Notes: generated by a model from the letters alone, not told the origin. Positions 33,867 through 44,502 are shown, counted from the stretch's first letter. The stretch: DNA of 64,000 bases from Chryseobacterium aquaeductus (GCF_905175375.1 NZ_CAJIMS010000001.1:2356001-2420000), one strand, 5' to 3'. Numbers and translations are program-made.

Positions 33867-35843
33867 ATGAAGAAGCTTAATGATGCTTTTACAACTCTCT
33901 ACAACGGGGACAACATCGTGAAACTCACAGAGCTAAGGTATATGCCAAGGTGGGCAGTACTACTTATCGATCTTTTGATTGTTTTAGTCTCTATCGTAAT
34001 ATCTTATCTCTTTCTAGAAAAACTTCACGTAAGAATAAATTTTCCAAATTATATTGTTTGGCAAAGGCTTTTACTTATTGTAGTGAATGTCTTTTTTATG
34101 TTTGTCTTCAAAACGTATGCTGGAATTATCAGGCATTCAACTTTCTTCGACTTTTTTAAGATAATACTTTCGTCAGGCAGTACCTTATTTACAATTTTGC
34201 TGCTTAATTATTGTACGGAATTTTGGCTTGGTAAATCTCTATATCTGTACCCTAATCTGTTTCTTTATTTCTTTATATCAGTTTCTGTAATGTTCTTTTT
34301 TAGAATGATTACGAAGCAGTTTTTTAATATTTTGATTGATGTTAAAGGTTCTGCATCAAAAACAAAAGTTGCAGTAATTGGTGTGGGCGATGCATCAGTA
34401 TCTTTAGCCAGAGCAATATTACATAATCCTAATTATCCTTACCGTTTAGAAGGATTTCTTACGAAAAGATCAGATTCTCATAAAGCTGTTCTATTAGGAC
34501 ATAAAATTTATAACAGCGACAAGTTTTTTAAGAACAGCGAATTGGTGAAACAATTTGATGCCGTTTTGATTATAAAAGAAATCATGTCAAAGCATGAGTT
34601 GGAAGAATGGATGACTTTGGCATTAGACCATGGATTGAAAGTTCTGAAAGCTCCCACTGTAAGTAAAATGAGAGATTCTGATTTAGTGGGTGGGATTCGT
34701 CAGCTACAGATTGAAGATTTATTAAACCGCAGACCAATTAAGATAGAAAATAAGGATGTCATCATAAGGCATGCAGATAAGGCTGTTTTGGTGACTGGTG
34801 GTGCAGGTTCTATCGGAAGTGAAATTGTGCGACAGGTTGCACAATTCAGTCCATCTCTGATCGTTGTATTAGATCAGGCAGAATCTCCTTTGTACGAATT
34901 AGAATTAGAATTATTAGAGAAATATCCAGAGCAAAAATTCAAATTTGTTCTTGCTGACATATCAAACAATTACAGACTCGAAAAATTATTTGAAATCTAT
35001 CAATTTTCGATGGTGTACCATGCTGCAGCTTACAAGCATGTACCATTGATAGAAGAAAATCCTCATGAAGCAATTTTTGTGAATGTTTTGGGAACGAAGA
35101 ATGTTGCTTTGCTTTCGAAGAAATATAAAGTTAACCGTTTTGTAATGATTTCTACGGATAAAGCTGTGAACCCTACCAATGTGATGGGTGCATCAAAAAG
35201 AACAGCAGAACTATTTGTGCAGTCTTTACAAAATTCTGAAGGTAATACAACAAAATTCATCACCACGCGTTTTGGGAATGTATTAGGCTCTAATGGTTCT
35301 GTAATACCGCATTTTAAAAAGCAAATAGAAAAAGGAGGTCCGGTAACGATTACGCATCCTGATATCATCAGATATTTTATGACAATTCCAGAAGCTTGTG
35401 AACTTGTTCTTCAGGCAGGAACAATGGGTTCAGGTGGTGAAATTTATGTCTTTGACATGGGAGATCCTGTTAAGATTCTAGATTTAGCTAAGAGAATGAT
35501 CAAATTGTCAGGATTTACTCCCGAGGTTGATATTAAAATCAAATTTATCGGATTGCGTCCCGGTGAGAAATTATATGAAGAATTGCTGAGTAATGATGCT
35601 ACAACAGTACCTACGCACCATGAAAAGATAATGATCTCAAAAGATCCGACAGTAAGATTTGATGAAATCGAAGTTTTATTTAAGCAAATCATCAAATCAG
35701 CGGTAAGACGAGATAAAGTACAGGTTGTTACCTTGCTCAAAAAGATTGTTCCGGAATTTATCAGCAACAATTCTGAATACGAAAGTTTAGATAAAGTGAA
35801 GATAGATGCTGTAGAAAGAGTTGCGACTGAAAATGAAGAATAA
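33867..35843 (+). CDS. UDP-GlcNAc 4,6-dehydratase-like membrane protein (PglF/WbpM type)
   Basis: A 658-residue polysaccharide-biosynthesis enzyme. The first 150 residues carry four hydrophobic helices. An intermediate Rossmann-like region with KTKVAVIGVGDASVSLARAI follows. The catalytic SDR part has TGGAGSIGSE at about 310-319 and STDKAVNPTNVMGASKR, where Met replaces the usual Tyr as in the large WbpM/PglF group. It makes a 4-keto-6-deoxy-GlcNAc nucleotide sugar. It is the first gene of the locus and is transcribed from the promoter at 33830. Confidence 0.93.
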   Translation: MKKLNDAFTTLYNGDNIVKLTELRYMPRWAVLLIDLLIVLVSIVISYLFLEKLHVRINFPNYIVWQRLLLIVVNVFFMFVFKTYAGIIRHSTFFDFFKIILSSGSTLFTILLLNYCTEFWLGKSLYLYPNLFLYFFISVSVMFFFRMITKQFFNILIDVKGSASKTKVAVIGVGDASVSLARAILHNPNYPYRLEGFLTKRSDSHKAVLLGHKIYNSDKFFKNSELVKQFDAVLIIKEIMSKHELEEWMTLALDHGLKVLKAPTVSKMRDSDLVGGIRQLQIEDLLNRRPIKIENKDVIIRHADKAVLVTGGAGSIGSEIVRQVAQFSPSLIVVLDQAESPLYELELELLEKYPEQKFKFVLADISNNYRLEKLFEIYQFSMVYHAAAYKHVPLIEENPHEAIFVNVLGTKNVALLSKKYKVNRFVMISTDKAVNPTNVMGASKRTAELFVQSLQNSEGNTTKFITTRFGNVLGSNGSVIPHFKKQIEKGGPVTITHPDIIRYFMTIPEACELVLQAGTMGSGGEIYVFDMGDPVKILDLAKRMIKLSGFTPEVDIKIKFIGLRPGEKLYEELLSNDATTVPTHHEKIMISKDPTVRFDEIEVLFKQIIKSAVRRDKVQVVTLLKKIVPEFISNNSEYESLDKVKIDAVERVATENEE

Positions 35844-35893
35844 CTGTAAATACATAACGAAATAAAAACAAATTTTGTTTAAAATAATAACCC

Positions 35894-35901
35894 TATTTTT
35901 G
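35894..35901 (+). promoter_or_regulatory. -7 promoter element of the Wza-like gene
   Basis: TATTTTTG matches TAnnTTTG and its last base is the first base of a GTG codon (35901). A TTG at 35875-35877 is a possible -33 element with a short spacer. Transcription would start past the GTG, which favours the ATG at 35919. Confidence 0.55.
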
Positions 35902-35918
35902 TGAAAAATTTATTAAGA

Positions 35919-36728
35919 ATGATTTTGAAAAAATACTACATATACGGTGCTTTAAGTTTAGCAGTATTTTCTTGTGCTCCAAGACAGGAAATTAATTACA
36001 TGAAAGATATTGAGAATATAGCTCTTGATAATTCAATTAAAAATAGCAGAAGTACTTTGCAGCCTGGAGATCAATTGGTGATCATAGTATCTGCTAAAGA
36101 CCTTGATGTAGTAAAACCTTTTAATCAAAATTACTCTTCTACGGCAACCGTAGCACAGTATTCTATACCAAGCGGAAATGCTCAGTTTCAGCCAATTCCA
36201 ACTTCAGGGCCAATATATCTTGTTGATACAGATGGAAATATAGACTTTCCGCAGATCGGCTTAGTTGAAACTAAAGGCGAAAATATTGAAACATTAAAGA
36301 CGAAGTTGGCAGGCTTAATTTCAACTTATGTAAAAAGTCCTGTTGTAGATGTGAAATTAATCAACTTCAAAGTGTCAGTATTGGGTGAGGTTGCTAAACC
36401 GGGAACTTATGTAATCCCTGATGGAAATACTACTTTACTTCAGACTTTAGGTTTGGCTGGAGATCTGACTGCTTTTGGTGTGCGAAATAATATTTTAATT
36501 GTCAGGAATGTGGATGGTAAATTTACACAACAAAGAATAGATATTACAAGTGCCCAATTTATCAATTCTCCATACTATTATTTGAAGCAGAATGACATGA
36601 TTTATGTGCAACCAAATACGGTGAGAGAGAAATCAGCGAGAGTTGATCCAAATACGGGTTTATATATTTCTGTTGCATCAGTAATTGCTTCTATAGCATT
36701 AGGGGTTTTGGCATTGACAAGAAATTAA
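35919..36728 (+). CDS. Wza-like polysaccharide export lipoprotein
   Basis: An outer-membrane export protein of the Wza/BexD family, about 269 residues from ATG 35919. A GTG start at 35901 would add six residues but is overlapped by a -7 promoter element. The lipobox is in SLAVFSCAPRQ. The body has the poly-export domain (LQPGDQLVIIVSAKD, then DTDGNIDFPQIGLVETKG) and an SLBB segment (KVSVLGEVAKPGTYVIPDGNTT). A C-terminal hydrophobic helix (SVASVIASIALGVLAL) is typical of Bacteroidota forms. It should form the outer-membrane channel of the export complex with the Wzc-like protein. Confidence 0.92.
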   Translation: MILKKYYIYGALSLAVFSCAPRQEINYMKDIENIALDNSIKNSRSTLQPGDQLVIIVSAKDLDVVKPFNQNYSSTATVAQYSIPSGNAQFQPIPTSGPIYLVDTDGNIDFPQIGLVETKGENIETLKTKLAGLISTYVKSPVVDVKLINFKVSVLGEVAKPGTYVIPDGNTTLLQTLGLAGDLTAFGVRNNILIVRNVDGKFTQQRIDITSAQFINSPYYYLKQNDMIYVQPNTVREKSARVDPNTGLYISVASVIASIALGVLALTRN

Positions 36729-36749
36729 CAATACGAATAATTCTATATA

Positions 36750-39134
36750 GTGGAGTATAATCAAATACAACAAGAGACTCAGGAAGAGTCTTTGAATATA
36801 AGAGATATTATAAAACCTTACATACACCGTTGGTATTGGTTCATTATTGGTGCAATCATTGCAGTTGCGCTAGCTTGGTTTTTTTTAAGATACAGCGTTC
36901 CCGTTTACAATACAGAGTCTACTTTGTTAATCAAAGAAGTTAAAAAATCATCTGCAGGTCAACCGGAGCTATCGGTAATATCAGAACTTGGCGGTATTGG
37001 CGGAATGGGAACCAACTCAGTAGATAATGAGATAGAGATTCTGAAATCGAAGAAATTGATGTTATCTGTGGTGCGTGAACTCGGATTAGAAACAAGTATT
37101 TTTGCTAAGGGTAAGCTTAAAGATGCAGAACTTTATAAGGAATCTTCTCCCTTTATTGTTAGAGTCATCAGCGAAAAACCAAAAGCAAAATATCCAGGAA
37201 AAGCAGTTTTTGCTAAAATAAAAGGCAATACAATCACTTTACAATCAGAAGATTTCAAAAAGAATGTTACTGCGAATTTCAACAAATCAGTATCTATGCC
37301 TTTTGGTGTTATCATGTTTCAAAAAAATCCCGATTATAAGACTGATAATAATGCACAGCATAATGAAGACGGTTATAGATTACAATTCATGTCTGGAATC
37401 AACCGGTCACGATATTATTTGAGCCTTTTAAATGTCACTTTAGTACAAAAAGAAGCGACCGTGCTGAAAATAGGAATGAATTATCCCGTTCCGGATAAAG
37501 CTGAGAAAATTCTAGAAAGACTTGCAGTAAACTACAACCGTGAAGCAGTCGCCGACAAAAATTCTGAAGCTCAGAAAACAGCTGAATTTATTGATGACAG
37601 AATAATTCTGATCGGAGAAGAACTAGGAAGAGTAGAATCTCAAAAGGAAGATTTTAAGGTTAAAAATAATATTGCAGATATTCAGACGGAAGCTGAATTA
37701 TCAATAGAAACTGCAATGACTACACGCCAAAAACAATTGGAGAATGAGTCTCAGCTAGAATTAATAAACAGTTTATTAAGTAACATTAACAGGCAGGGGA
37801 ACTATCAGGTTTTACCACTGAATGTGGGATTGTCTGATGAAGGAACTTCATCAAATATTGCGATGTACAACCAATTGGTTATTGAGAGGAGTAGATTACT
37901 GGAAAATTCAACAACTACAAACCCTGTAGTACAGGATATTACAAACCAGGTAAACAGTATGCGAAGTTCTGTATTGCAAAGTTTGCAGAAAAGCAGATCT
38001 GCACTTCAAATTTCTAGAAATAATATTTCAGGCGAACAAAACAGACTTTCTGGAAGAATTTCGAAAATCCCCGTTCAGGAAAAACTGTTTAGAAGTATTG
38101 AAAGACAGCAAAATATTAAAGAGCAACTTTATCTTTTGTTACTACAAAAAAGGGAAGAAGCTGCTATATCATTAAAAATTGCGGCTCCTAAGGCTAGAAT
38201 TGTAGATGATCCGCTGACAAATCCTGTGCCCGTTTCACCAAAAAGAATGATTATTTATTTGGCGGCATTGATCATTGGTATGTTGATTCCATTTGTAATA
38301 ATATATTTAGTAGAATTATTTAATAACAAAATACAATCGAAACATGATCTTGAAAAATTGGTTGAGGGAGCTACAGTGATCGGTGAATTACCATCATTGG
38401 AAAAAGGAGATCCGGAAATTGTCCAACTAAATGATCTTTCCCCATTAGCTGAAGCATTTAGAATATTGATTACGAATATTAATTTTATGTTGCCCAAAAA
38501 TAAAAAAGGTAATGTAATTTTTGTAACATCCACGGTAAAGGGTGAAGGTAAAACTTTTACATCAGTCAATTTAGCTTTGACATTGGCAACACCGCGTAAA
38601 AAAGTGGTTATCATCGGTTCGGATATTCGTAATCCGCAACTTCAAAGATATAACGAAAGTAGAAGAGGATTGATAGGTTTATCAGAATTTATGTATGATG
38701 ATGAGATGAAAACTTCTGAAATTATTCATCAAACTACATTTAATCCTTATTGTGATGTCATTTATTCCGGTGCTATTACGCCAAATCCTACTGAATTATT
38801 GTCTAATGGAAGATATCAGGAACTGATAGCAAGTCTTAAACCAATCTACGATTATATTATTTTAGATACAGCACCATTAATGTTGGTGTCAGATTCATTC
38901 TTGATTTCTGATGTCGCAGATGCTACGGTTTACGTAACAAGATCTGGTTATACAGAAAGAGAATTGGTTGGTTTTATCAATAAGCAGATTAAAGATAGAA
39001 AAATCAAAAACGTAGGTTTGGTATTGAATGATGTAAGTAAGATGAATAGTGGCTATGGCTATGGATATAAATACGGATACGGATATTCTGAAGATCAAAA
39101 GAAATCTTTTTTACAGAGAATTTTCAAAAAATAA
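36750..39134 (+). CDS. Wzc-like chain-length determinant and tyrosine kinase
   Basis: A 794-residue bacterial tyrosine kinase started at GTG 36750; no better start lies before the first helix. Transmembrane helices are at about 28-48 ([19 protein letters not shown]) and near 505-525. A periplasmic Wzz domain and long coiled coil lie between them. The kinase has Walker [10 protein letters not shown] at about 597-605, Walker A' [10 protein letters not shown] and Walker [12 protein letters not shown]. The Tyr-rich tail ([16 protein letters not shown]) is the autophosphorylation cluster. It controls polymer length and export. Confidence 0.95.
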   Translation: MEYNQIQQETQEESLNIRDIIKPYIHRWYWFIIGAIIAVALAWFFLRYSVPVYNTESTLLIKEVKKSSAGQPELSVISELGGIGGMGTNSVDNEIEILKSKKLMLSVVRELGLETSIFAKGKLKDAELYKESSPFIVRVISEKPKAKYPGKAVFAKIKGNTITLQSEDFKKNVTANFNKSVSMPFGVIMFQKNPDYKTDNNAQHNEDGYRLQFMSGINRSRYYLSLLNVTLVQKEATVLKIGMNYPVPDKAEKILERLAVNYNREAVADKNSEAQKTAEFIDDRIILIGEELGRVESQKEDFKVKNNIADIQTEAELSIETAMTTRQKQLENESQLELINSLLSNINRQGNYQVLPLNVGLSDEGTSSNIAMYNQLVIERSRLLENSTTTNPVVQDITNQVNSMRSSVLQSLQKSRSALQISRNNISGEQNRLSGRISKIPVQEKLFRSIERQQNIKEQLYLLLLQKREEAAISLKIAAPKARIVDDPLTNPVPVSPKRMIIYLAALIIGMLIPFVIIYLVELFNNKIQSKHDLEKLVEGATVIGELPSLEKGDPEIVQLNDLSPLAEAFRILITNINFMLPKNKKGNVIFVTSTVKGEGKTFTSVNLALTLATPRKKVVIIGSDIRNPQLQRYNESRRGLIGLSEFMYDDEMKTSEIIHQTTFNPYCDVIYSGAITPNPTELLSNGRYQELIASLKPIYDYIILDTAPLMLVSDSFLISDVADATVYVTRSGYTERELVGFINKQIKDRKIKNVGLVLNDVSKMNSGYGYGYKYGYGYSEDQKKSFLQRIFKK

Positions 39135-39172
39135 TTAAGAAAAAATTTCACTAATTAATCTGAGTGAAAATA

Positions 39173-40510
39173 ATGATGGACAAAAAATATAAAATTGCAA
39201 TTATAGGTCTAGGTTATGTAGGCTTACCTTTAGCCAGACTTTTTGCAACGAAGTATCCGGTAGTAGGTTTTGATATCAACAAAAAAAGGATTCAAGAACT
39301 CAATTCAGGTTTAGACTCTACTCAAGAGATTTCTCAAGAATTACTGCTATCAGTATTAGTTAAGAAAAATCCATTGACTCTTAATGTCAATGATGAGAAC
39401 CGTGCGATTGAAATTTTGAACACAGGTTTATACTGTTCTTCAGATATGGAAGATCTATATAATGCCAATGTATATATCGTAACTGTTCCTACACCTATTG
39501 ATAAACATAATAGACCAGATTTAACTCCTTTATACAGATCAAGCGAAACGGTTGGCAAAGTTTTAAAGAAAAATGATATAGTGATTTATGAATCCACAGT
39601 ATATCCGGGAGTGACTGAAGAAGAATGCGTTCCAGTATTGGAAAAAGTATCAGGGTTGAAATTTAATGTTGATTTTTTTGTAGGCTACTCACCAGAAAGA
39701 ATTAATCCTGGAGATAAAGAACATACGGTAGAAAAAATATTAAAAGTAACGTCTGGTTCAACCCCTGAAATTGGAAAGGTTGTTGATGATTTATACAAGT
39801 CTGTTATTTCAGCAGGTACTCATTTAGCTCCAACAATTAAAGTTGCAGAAGCATCAAAAGTGATAGAAAACTCACAGCGTGATTTGAATATTGCATTTAT
39901 GAACGAGTTGGCAAAAATTTTCTCATTAATGGATATAGATACTCATGATGTTTTGGAAGCTGCGGGAACTAAATGGAATTTTTTAAAATTTAATCCTGGC
40001 TTAGTGGGGGGGCATTGTATTGGTGTAGACCCCTTTTATTTAGCACAAAAAGCGCAGGAAATTGGATATTATTCTGAGCTAATCTTAGCTGCTAGAAGAC
40101 TAAATGATTCTATGGGAGCATTTGTAGCATCTCAGGTTGTAAGATTAATGATAAAGAATGATATTAAAATCAAGGGTGCGAAGATTTTAAATTTAGGAAT
40201 AACGTTTAAGGAAAATTGTCCAGACATCAGAAATTCTAAGGCGATTGATGTTATTACCAATTTGCAGGATTATGGTGCAGAAGTTATCACGTGCGATCCT
40301 TGGGCAAGTTTAGAAGATGTACGAAACGAGTACGGAATCATATGTCATTCTGAGCTTGTTGAAGATTTTCACGAATTTGATGCTATAATTCTTACAGTGG
40401 CTCATGATGAGTTTATGAATATTGACTACTCAAAATATCTTAATAAAAGCGGCGTAATATATGACGTAAAAGGTGCTTTAGCAAAAGAGTCTGTCAATAA
40501 AAGATTATAA
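39173..40510 (+). CDS. Nucleotide sugar dehydrogenase (WbpA/TviB type)
   Basis: A UDP-sugar C6 dehydrogenase of 445 residues from ATG 39173 (another ATG is at 39176; a GTG is at 39164). It resembles WbpA/TviB enzymes that oxidise UDP-GlcNAc. The NAD site is IAIIGLGYVGLPLA, and the central helix has NSQRDLNIAFMNELAK. The catalytic Cys is in GLVGGHCIGVDPFYL, with the C-terminal GITFKENCPDIRNSK. It makes a uronic-acid sugar for this polymer. Confidence 0.93.
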   Translation: MMDKKYKIAIIGLGYVGLPLARLFATKYPVVGFDINKKRIQELNSGLDSTQEISQELLLSVLVKKNPLTLNVNDENRAIEILNTGLYCSSDMEDLYNANVYIVTVPTPIDKHNRPDLTPLYRSSETVGKVLKKNDIVIYESTVYPGVTEEECVPVLEKVSGLKFNVDFFVGYSPERINPGDKEHTVEKILKVTSGSTPEIGKVVDDLYKSVISAGTHLAPTIKVAEASKVIENSQRDLNIAFMNELAKIFSLMDIDTHDVLEAAGTKWNFLKFNPGLVGGHCIGVDPFYLAQKAQEIGYYSELILAARRLNDSMGAFVASQVVRLMIKNDIKIKGAKILNLGITFKENCPDIRNSKAIDVITNLQDYGAEVITCDPWASLEDVRNEYGIICHSELVEDFHEFDAIILTVAHDEFMNIDYSKYLNKSGVIYDVKGALAKESVNKRL

Positions 40511-40548
40511 TAAATTTTATTCAAATAATTTAATAAGAACATTACATT

Positions 40549-41571
40549 ATGTTTAAAGATAAAACACTCTTAATAACCGGTGGAACAGGTTCTTTCGGGA
40601 ACGCAATGCTAAAAGGTTTTCTTAATTCAGATTTAAAGGAAATAAGGATTTTTTCTCGGGATGAGAAAAAGCAAGAAGATATGCGTATTGAATACAAAAA
40701 TGATAAATTAAACTTTGTTATTGGAGACGTCCGTGATTTTAGTAGTATCAATGCCGCAATGAACGGAGTTGACTTTGTCTTCCATGCAGCGGCATTGAAG
40801 CAAGTACCTTCCTGCGAATTTTATCCTATGCAAGCAGTACAAACCAATATTTTAGGAGCCGAAAATGTTTTAGAAGCTGCCGCCAATAATAATGTTGAAA
40901 GAGTTGTAGTTTTAAGTACTGATAAAGCAGTTTACCCTATAAATGCAATGGGTATCTCTAAAGCAATGATGGAGAAAATGGCTGTTGCAAAAGCCAGAGA
41001 CCGAAGAGTAGAAAATATTAATGCAATATATACTGCAACTCGATACGGAAATGTAATGTGTTCTCGAGGTTCTATTATCCCTCTTTTCATCAAACAAATA
41101 AAAGAAGGAAAACCCTTAACCATTACCAACCCTCAAATGACACGTTTTATGATGTCATTAGACGATTCTGTAGAATTAGTAATGTTTGCTTTCAAAAATG
41201 GTAATCCTGGTGATATTTTTGTGCAAAAATCTCCTGGTGCTACGATACATGTTCTAGCTCAAGCATTGAAAGAATTGTTCTATGCAGATAACGAAATTAA
41301 TATCATCGGCGAAAGACATGCAGAGAAAATGTATGAAACATTATGTTCTAAAGAAGAAATGTCTAAAGCAGAAGATTTGGGTAGATTTTACCGTGTACCT
41401 GCAGATTTTAGAGATTTGAATTACACTAAATATGTTCAAGAAGATGGACCTAAATTAATTGATCAAGAATATAATTCCGACAATACAGAAAGACTGAATG
41501 TGGAAGATTTAAAAAAACTTCTCCTAACTTTAGATTACGTAAAAGAAGAATTAGCATCTCACACTAAATAA
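40549..41571 (+). CDS. CapE/WbjB-like UDP-GlcNAc 4,6-dehydratase
   Basis: A 340-residue SDR-family dehydratase of the CapE/WbjB type (inverting 4,6-dehydratase). TGGTGSFGNAMLKGFLNSD is the NAD-binding start, IRIFSRDEKKQ follows and FHAAALKQVPSCEFYP is highly typical of CapE. The active region has STDKAVYPINAMGISKAMMEK, again with Met for Tyr. It should make UDP-2-acetamido-2,6-dideoxy-L-arabino-hexos-4-ulose. Genes for the usual FucNAc completion (capF/capG) are not visible; aminotransferase genes follow instead, so a 4-amino sugar is more likely. Confidence 0.92.
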   Translation: MFKDKTLLITGGTGSFGNAMLKGFLNSDLKEIRIFSRDEKKQEDMRIEYKNDKLNFVIGDVRDFSSINAAMNGVDFVFHAAALKQVPSCEFYPMQAVQTNILGAENVLEAAANNNVERVVVLSTDKAVYPINAMGISKAMMEKMAVAKARDRRVENINAIYTATRYGNVMCSRGSIIPLFIKQIKEGKPLTITNPQMTRFMMSLDDSVELVMFAFKNGNPGDIFVQKSPGATIHVLAQALKELFYADNEINIIGERHAEKMYETLCSKEEMSKAEDLGRFYRVPADFRDLNYTKYVQEDGPKLIDQEYNSDNTERLNVEDLKKLLLTLDYVKEELASHTK

Positions 41572-41577
41572 TATACA

Positions 41578-42666
41578 ATGTTATCATTAATAAAAACTAG
41601 TATCCCTCCACGTGAACAATTAATGCCAAGACTGGAAGAAGTTTTGTATAGTGGATATGTGGCTCAAGGAGATATTGTTGAAGAGTTTGAAAGAAAATTC
41701 GAAAAATATATTGGAGGAGGGAATACATTATCTCTAAATTCAGGAACTGCCGCATTGCATATCGCATTAATCCTAGCCGGTGTTAAAGAGGATGACGAAG
41801 TAATTAGTACTCCTTTAACAGCAGAGCCCACCAACGTCGCAATCAAAATGGTTGGTGCAAAAGTACGATGGGCAGATGTAGATATAAATACGGGTAATAT
41901 ATCTCCTGAATCAATTGAAAAAGCGATTAATTCTAAAACAAAAGCAATTATTGTTGTAGATTATGCAGGAATTCCTGTGGATGTAAAAAGAATACAAGAG
42001 ATTTCTGAAAAATATAATATTCCCGTTATTGAAGATGCTGCACATGCTTTAGGAGCAAAATTCAAAGGTGAAAAAACTGGAAATCATTTTCCTTTTACCG
42101 TCTTTTCATTTCAAGCCATTAAGCATTTAACTACTATTGATGGTGGTGCTCTTCAAATTTTAGATAAAGAACTTTATGAAAAAGGTAAAATCATTCGATG
42201 GTTTGGTCTTGATAAAAAATTAACACGTCTTGAAAATGACATTACAATTCAAGGGTATAAATATCATATGAATAACGTGAATGCCACTATTGGACTAGTC
42301 CAGTTGGAAGGTATTAAAGAATTAGTACAAAAATATATAGAAAACGGAAAATACCTTGATGAAGAATTAAAAGGTATTGATGGAGTAGAAATGATACAGT
42401 ATTATCCTGATTCAGAGCCTTCATATTGGCTTTATACACTTAAAGTTGAAAATAGAGAAGGATTTGTAAAGCTAATGACCGACAACGGAATTATGGCTTC
42501 TGAACTTCACAAAAGAAATGATTTACATACATATTTGAATGATTATCCCACTGAATTACCTAATCTAGATTTATTTTATAAAAAAATGGTTCATATTCCA
42601 TGTGGTTGGTGGGTAACTAGAGAAGATTGCGATAAAATGATTTCATTAATAAAATCAGGTTGGTAA
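41578..42666 (+). CDS. DegT-family sugar aminotransferase (catalytic copy)
   Basis: A 362-residue PLP-dependent aminotransferase of the DegT/DnrJ/EryC1/StrS family. The PLP lysine is K182 in VFSFQAIKHLTTIDGG. The phosphate-binding segment is NSGTAALHI at about 54-62 and the PLP-ring Asp is in IEDAAHALG. It should aminate the 4-keto sugar made by the CapE-like enzyme encoded 6 bp upstream. The stop codon overlaps the start of a paralogue that lacks the lysine. Confidence 0.93.
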   Translation: MLSLIKTSIPPREQLMPRLEEVLYSGYVAQGDIVEEFERKFEKYIGGGNTLSLNSGTAALHIALILAGVKEDDEVISTPLTAEPTNVAIKMVGAKVRWADVDINTGNISPESIEKAINSKTKAIIVVDYAGIPVDVKRIQEISEKYNIPVIEDAAHALGAKFKGEKTGNHFPFTVFSFQAIKHLTTIDGGALQILDKELYEKGKIIRWFGLDKKLTRLENDITIQGYKYHMNNVNATIGLVQLEGIKELVQKYIENGKYLDEELKGIDGVEMIQYYPDSEPSYWLYTLKVENREGFVKLMTDNGIMASELHKRNDLHTYLNDYPTELPNLDLFYKKMVHIPCGWWVTREDCDKMISLIKSGW

Positions 42667-43739
42667 TGGTTCCAATATTTAAACCTTATATGCCGCAGGA
42701 AATAGATTCTGAAATAATGACAATCTTAAATTCTGGACAATTATCCTATGGGAAATATGGTCGTGAGTTTGAATCGTCTTTAGTAAATTTCATAGAAAAT
42801 AACAAGATTATCACAACTGCAACATACAATCAAGCTCTTCTGATGGTCTTGTCAATTTTAGATTTAAAACCCGGCGACGAAATTATTGCAAGTCCTGTCA
42901 GCTGTTTAGCCAGTAATCAACCATTTGCGGTGAAAGGTTTGATCATAAAATGGATTGATGTAGACCCGTTAACAAGCGCAATGGATGTTTCGCAACTTAA
43001 AAGATTAATAACCCCAAATACAAAAGCCATTTTTAATAATATATTTTGTGGTTTTGCTGGGGAATTGAAGGATGTTTATGAAATAGGAAAGGAATATGGA
43101 TTACCTGTAATTGATGATTGTATTGAAGGTTTCGGCACCAAATACAATGAAAAATATATTGGAAATACAGGTGCAGATTTAACTGTCTATTCTTTTCAAA
43201 CCGTTCGACTACCGAATACTATTGATGGTGGTGCCATTTCTTTCCGCAGTGAAAAATTGTATGAAAAAGCTAAATTAATACGCGATTATGGTATTGATCG
43301 CTCAAATTTTAGATTGAGTAACGGCGAAATAAATCCAGAGTGTGATATCTATTTAGAAGGATATGGAGCAACAATGTCTGAACTAAATTCATATATAGGA
43401 TTAAAACAAATGGAAGTTATCAACGATTTGTTTGAAATTCAAACAAAAAATGCAAAAAATTGGGATGAGTTTTGTTCTAATAAATCTGATGTAAATTCTC
43501 TAAAAATACATAAAGATTGTAAACCTAACTACTGGATTTACGGTGTTTTAGCTGAAAATAAATTAGATTTTATTGCAGAAATGAAGCAAGCTGGATATTA
43601 TGCAACAGGAGTTCATGTCAACAATAATATTTATTCTATTTTTAAAAATAAAATTGATTTATCAGGGGTAAATGAGTTTATGAAAAAATTTGTAGCAATA
43701 CCATCGGGTTGGTGGGTTGATACAGCAAAAGATGTATAA
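42666..43739 (+). CDS. DegT-family paralogue lacking the PLP lysine
   Basis: A 357-residue DegT homologue from ATG 42666, joined to the preceding gene by a TAATG overlap. The residue at the PLP-lysine position is Arg181 in VYSFQTVRLPNTIDGGA, aligning with FSFQAIKHLTTIDGGA of the partner. The phosphate-binding segment is also changed: TATYNQALL instead of NSGTAALHI. The Asp in VIDDCIEGFG is kept. Without lysine it cannot be a normal aminotransferase. It may be a structural partner of the first enzyme, or may do a different PLP or PMP reaction. The fold and length are intact, so it is not a decayed gene. Confidence 0.88.
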   Translation: MVPIFKPYMPQEIDSEIMTILNSGQLSYGKYGREFESSLVNFIENNKIITTATYNQALLMVLSILDLKPGDEIIASPVSCLASNQPFAVKGLIIKWIDVDPLTSAMDVSQLKRLITPNTKAIFNNIFCGFAGELKDVYEIGKEYGLPVIDDCIEGFGTKYNEKYIGNTGADLTVYSFQTVRLPNTIDGGAISFRSEKLYEKAKLIRDYGIDRSNFRLSNGEINPECDIYLEGYGATMSELNSYIGLKQMEVINDLFEIQTKNAKNWDEFCSNKSDVNSLKIHKDCKPNYWIYGVLAENKLDFIAEMKQAGYYATGVHVNNNIYSIFKNKIDLSGVNEFMKKFVAIPSGWWVDTAKDV

Positions 43740-43749
43740 AAATTTAATT

Positions 43750-44502
43750 ATGAGAAATAATGAAGATAACTCATTAGGGTTTATTGTAATTACTGGTGCC
43801 GGCTCTGGTATTGGTCTATCAATTGTAGAAACACTTTTATCAGCTGGATATATGAAGCTGGTTTGTCAATATAGAAGTCGAAATGAAGAATTATTCGGAT
43901 TATTAAAAAGGTTTAATCTTTCTCCAGAAGACTATGCTATAAAAGCAGAACTTACTGATGAAGAAGATGTAAAAAAAATAAATGATTTTGGTAAAAGAAA
44001 GTTCGGAAATAGTTACGCTTTAATAAATGTTGCTGGTGCATCAACCAATTCAATGAGTTGGAAAATGACCAAAGATAGTTTTACCAATGTTCTAAACGCA
44101 AACTTGTTATCTGCATTTCTTTGCTCAAAAGAGTTTATTCCAGAAATGAGAAGCCAATCTTTTGGCAGAATCATAAATTTTTCAAGTGTTGTAGCATTTA
44201 CTGGTACTGTTGGATCGGCGCACTATTGTGCTGCTAAGGCAGGAGTTGTGGGGCTGTCAAAAGCTTTATCCCTAGAATTAGCAAATAAAAATATAACAGT
44301 TAATACAGTAGCACTTGGATATTTTGATAGAGGTTTGATTAATGACGTTTCGTTACCATTACAAGAAGACATAAAAGCAAAAACACCTATAAAAAGATTT
44401 GGCCAAGCAAATGAAGTGGGTGGTTTAATTAAATATATTCTAGGTAAAGACGCCGAATTTACAACAGGACAGGTGTTTCATATAAATGGAGGATTATACT
44501 AA
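43750..44502 (+). CDS. FabG-like short-chain dehydrogenase/reductase
   Basis: A 250-residue SDR from ATG 43750; ATG 43732, overlapping the previous stop, would add six residues. The NAD(P) site is VITGAGSGIGLSI, the middle has NVAGAS, and the catalytic YxxxK is in HYCAAKAGVVGLSKAL. The sequence resembles FabG-type reductases (QSFGRIINFSSVVAFTG). With a FabH condensing enzyme two genes downstream it may reduce a 3-ketoacyl group rather than a sugar. A paralogue with the same FGRIINFSSVVA block lies at 59966-60640. Confidence 0.85.
   Translation: MRNNEDNSLGFIVITGAGSGIGLSIVETLLSAGYMKLVCQYRSRNEELFGLLKRFNLSPEDYAIKAELTDEEDVKKINDFGKRKFGNSYALINVAGASTNSMSWKMTKDSFTNVLNANLLSAFLCSKEFIPEMRSQSFGRIINFSSVVAFTGTVGSAHYCAAKAGVVGLSKALSLELANKNITVNTVALGYFDRGLINDVSLPLQEDIKAKTPIKRFGQANEVGGLIKYILGKDAEFTTGQVFHINGGLY

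Noticed and set aside
33860..33880. A six-codon leader peptide before the polysaccharide locus
   Set aside because: It overlaps the real start out of frame and shows no attenuator-like hairpin or codon run; chance is likely.
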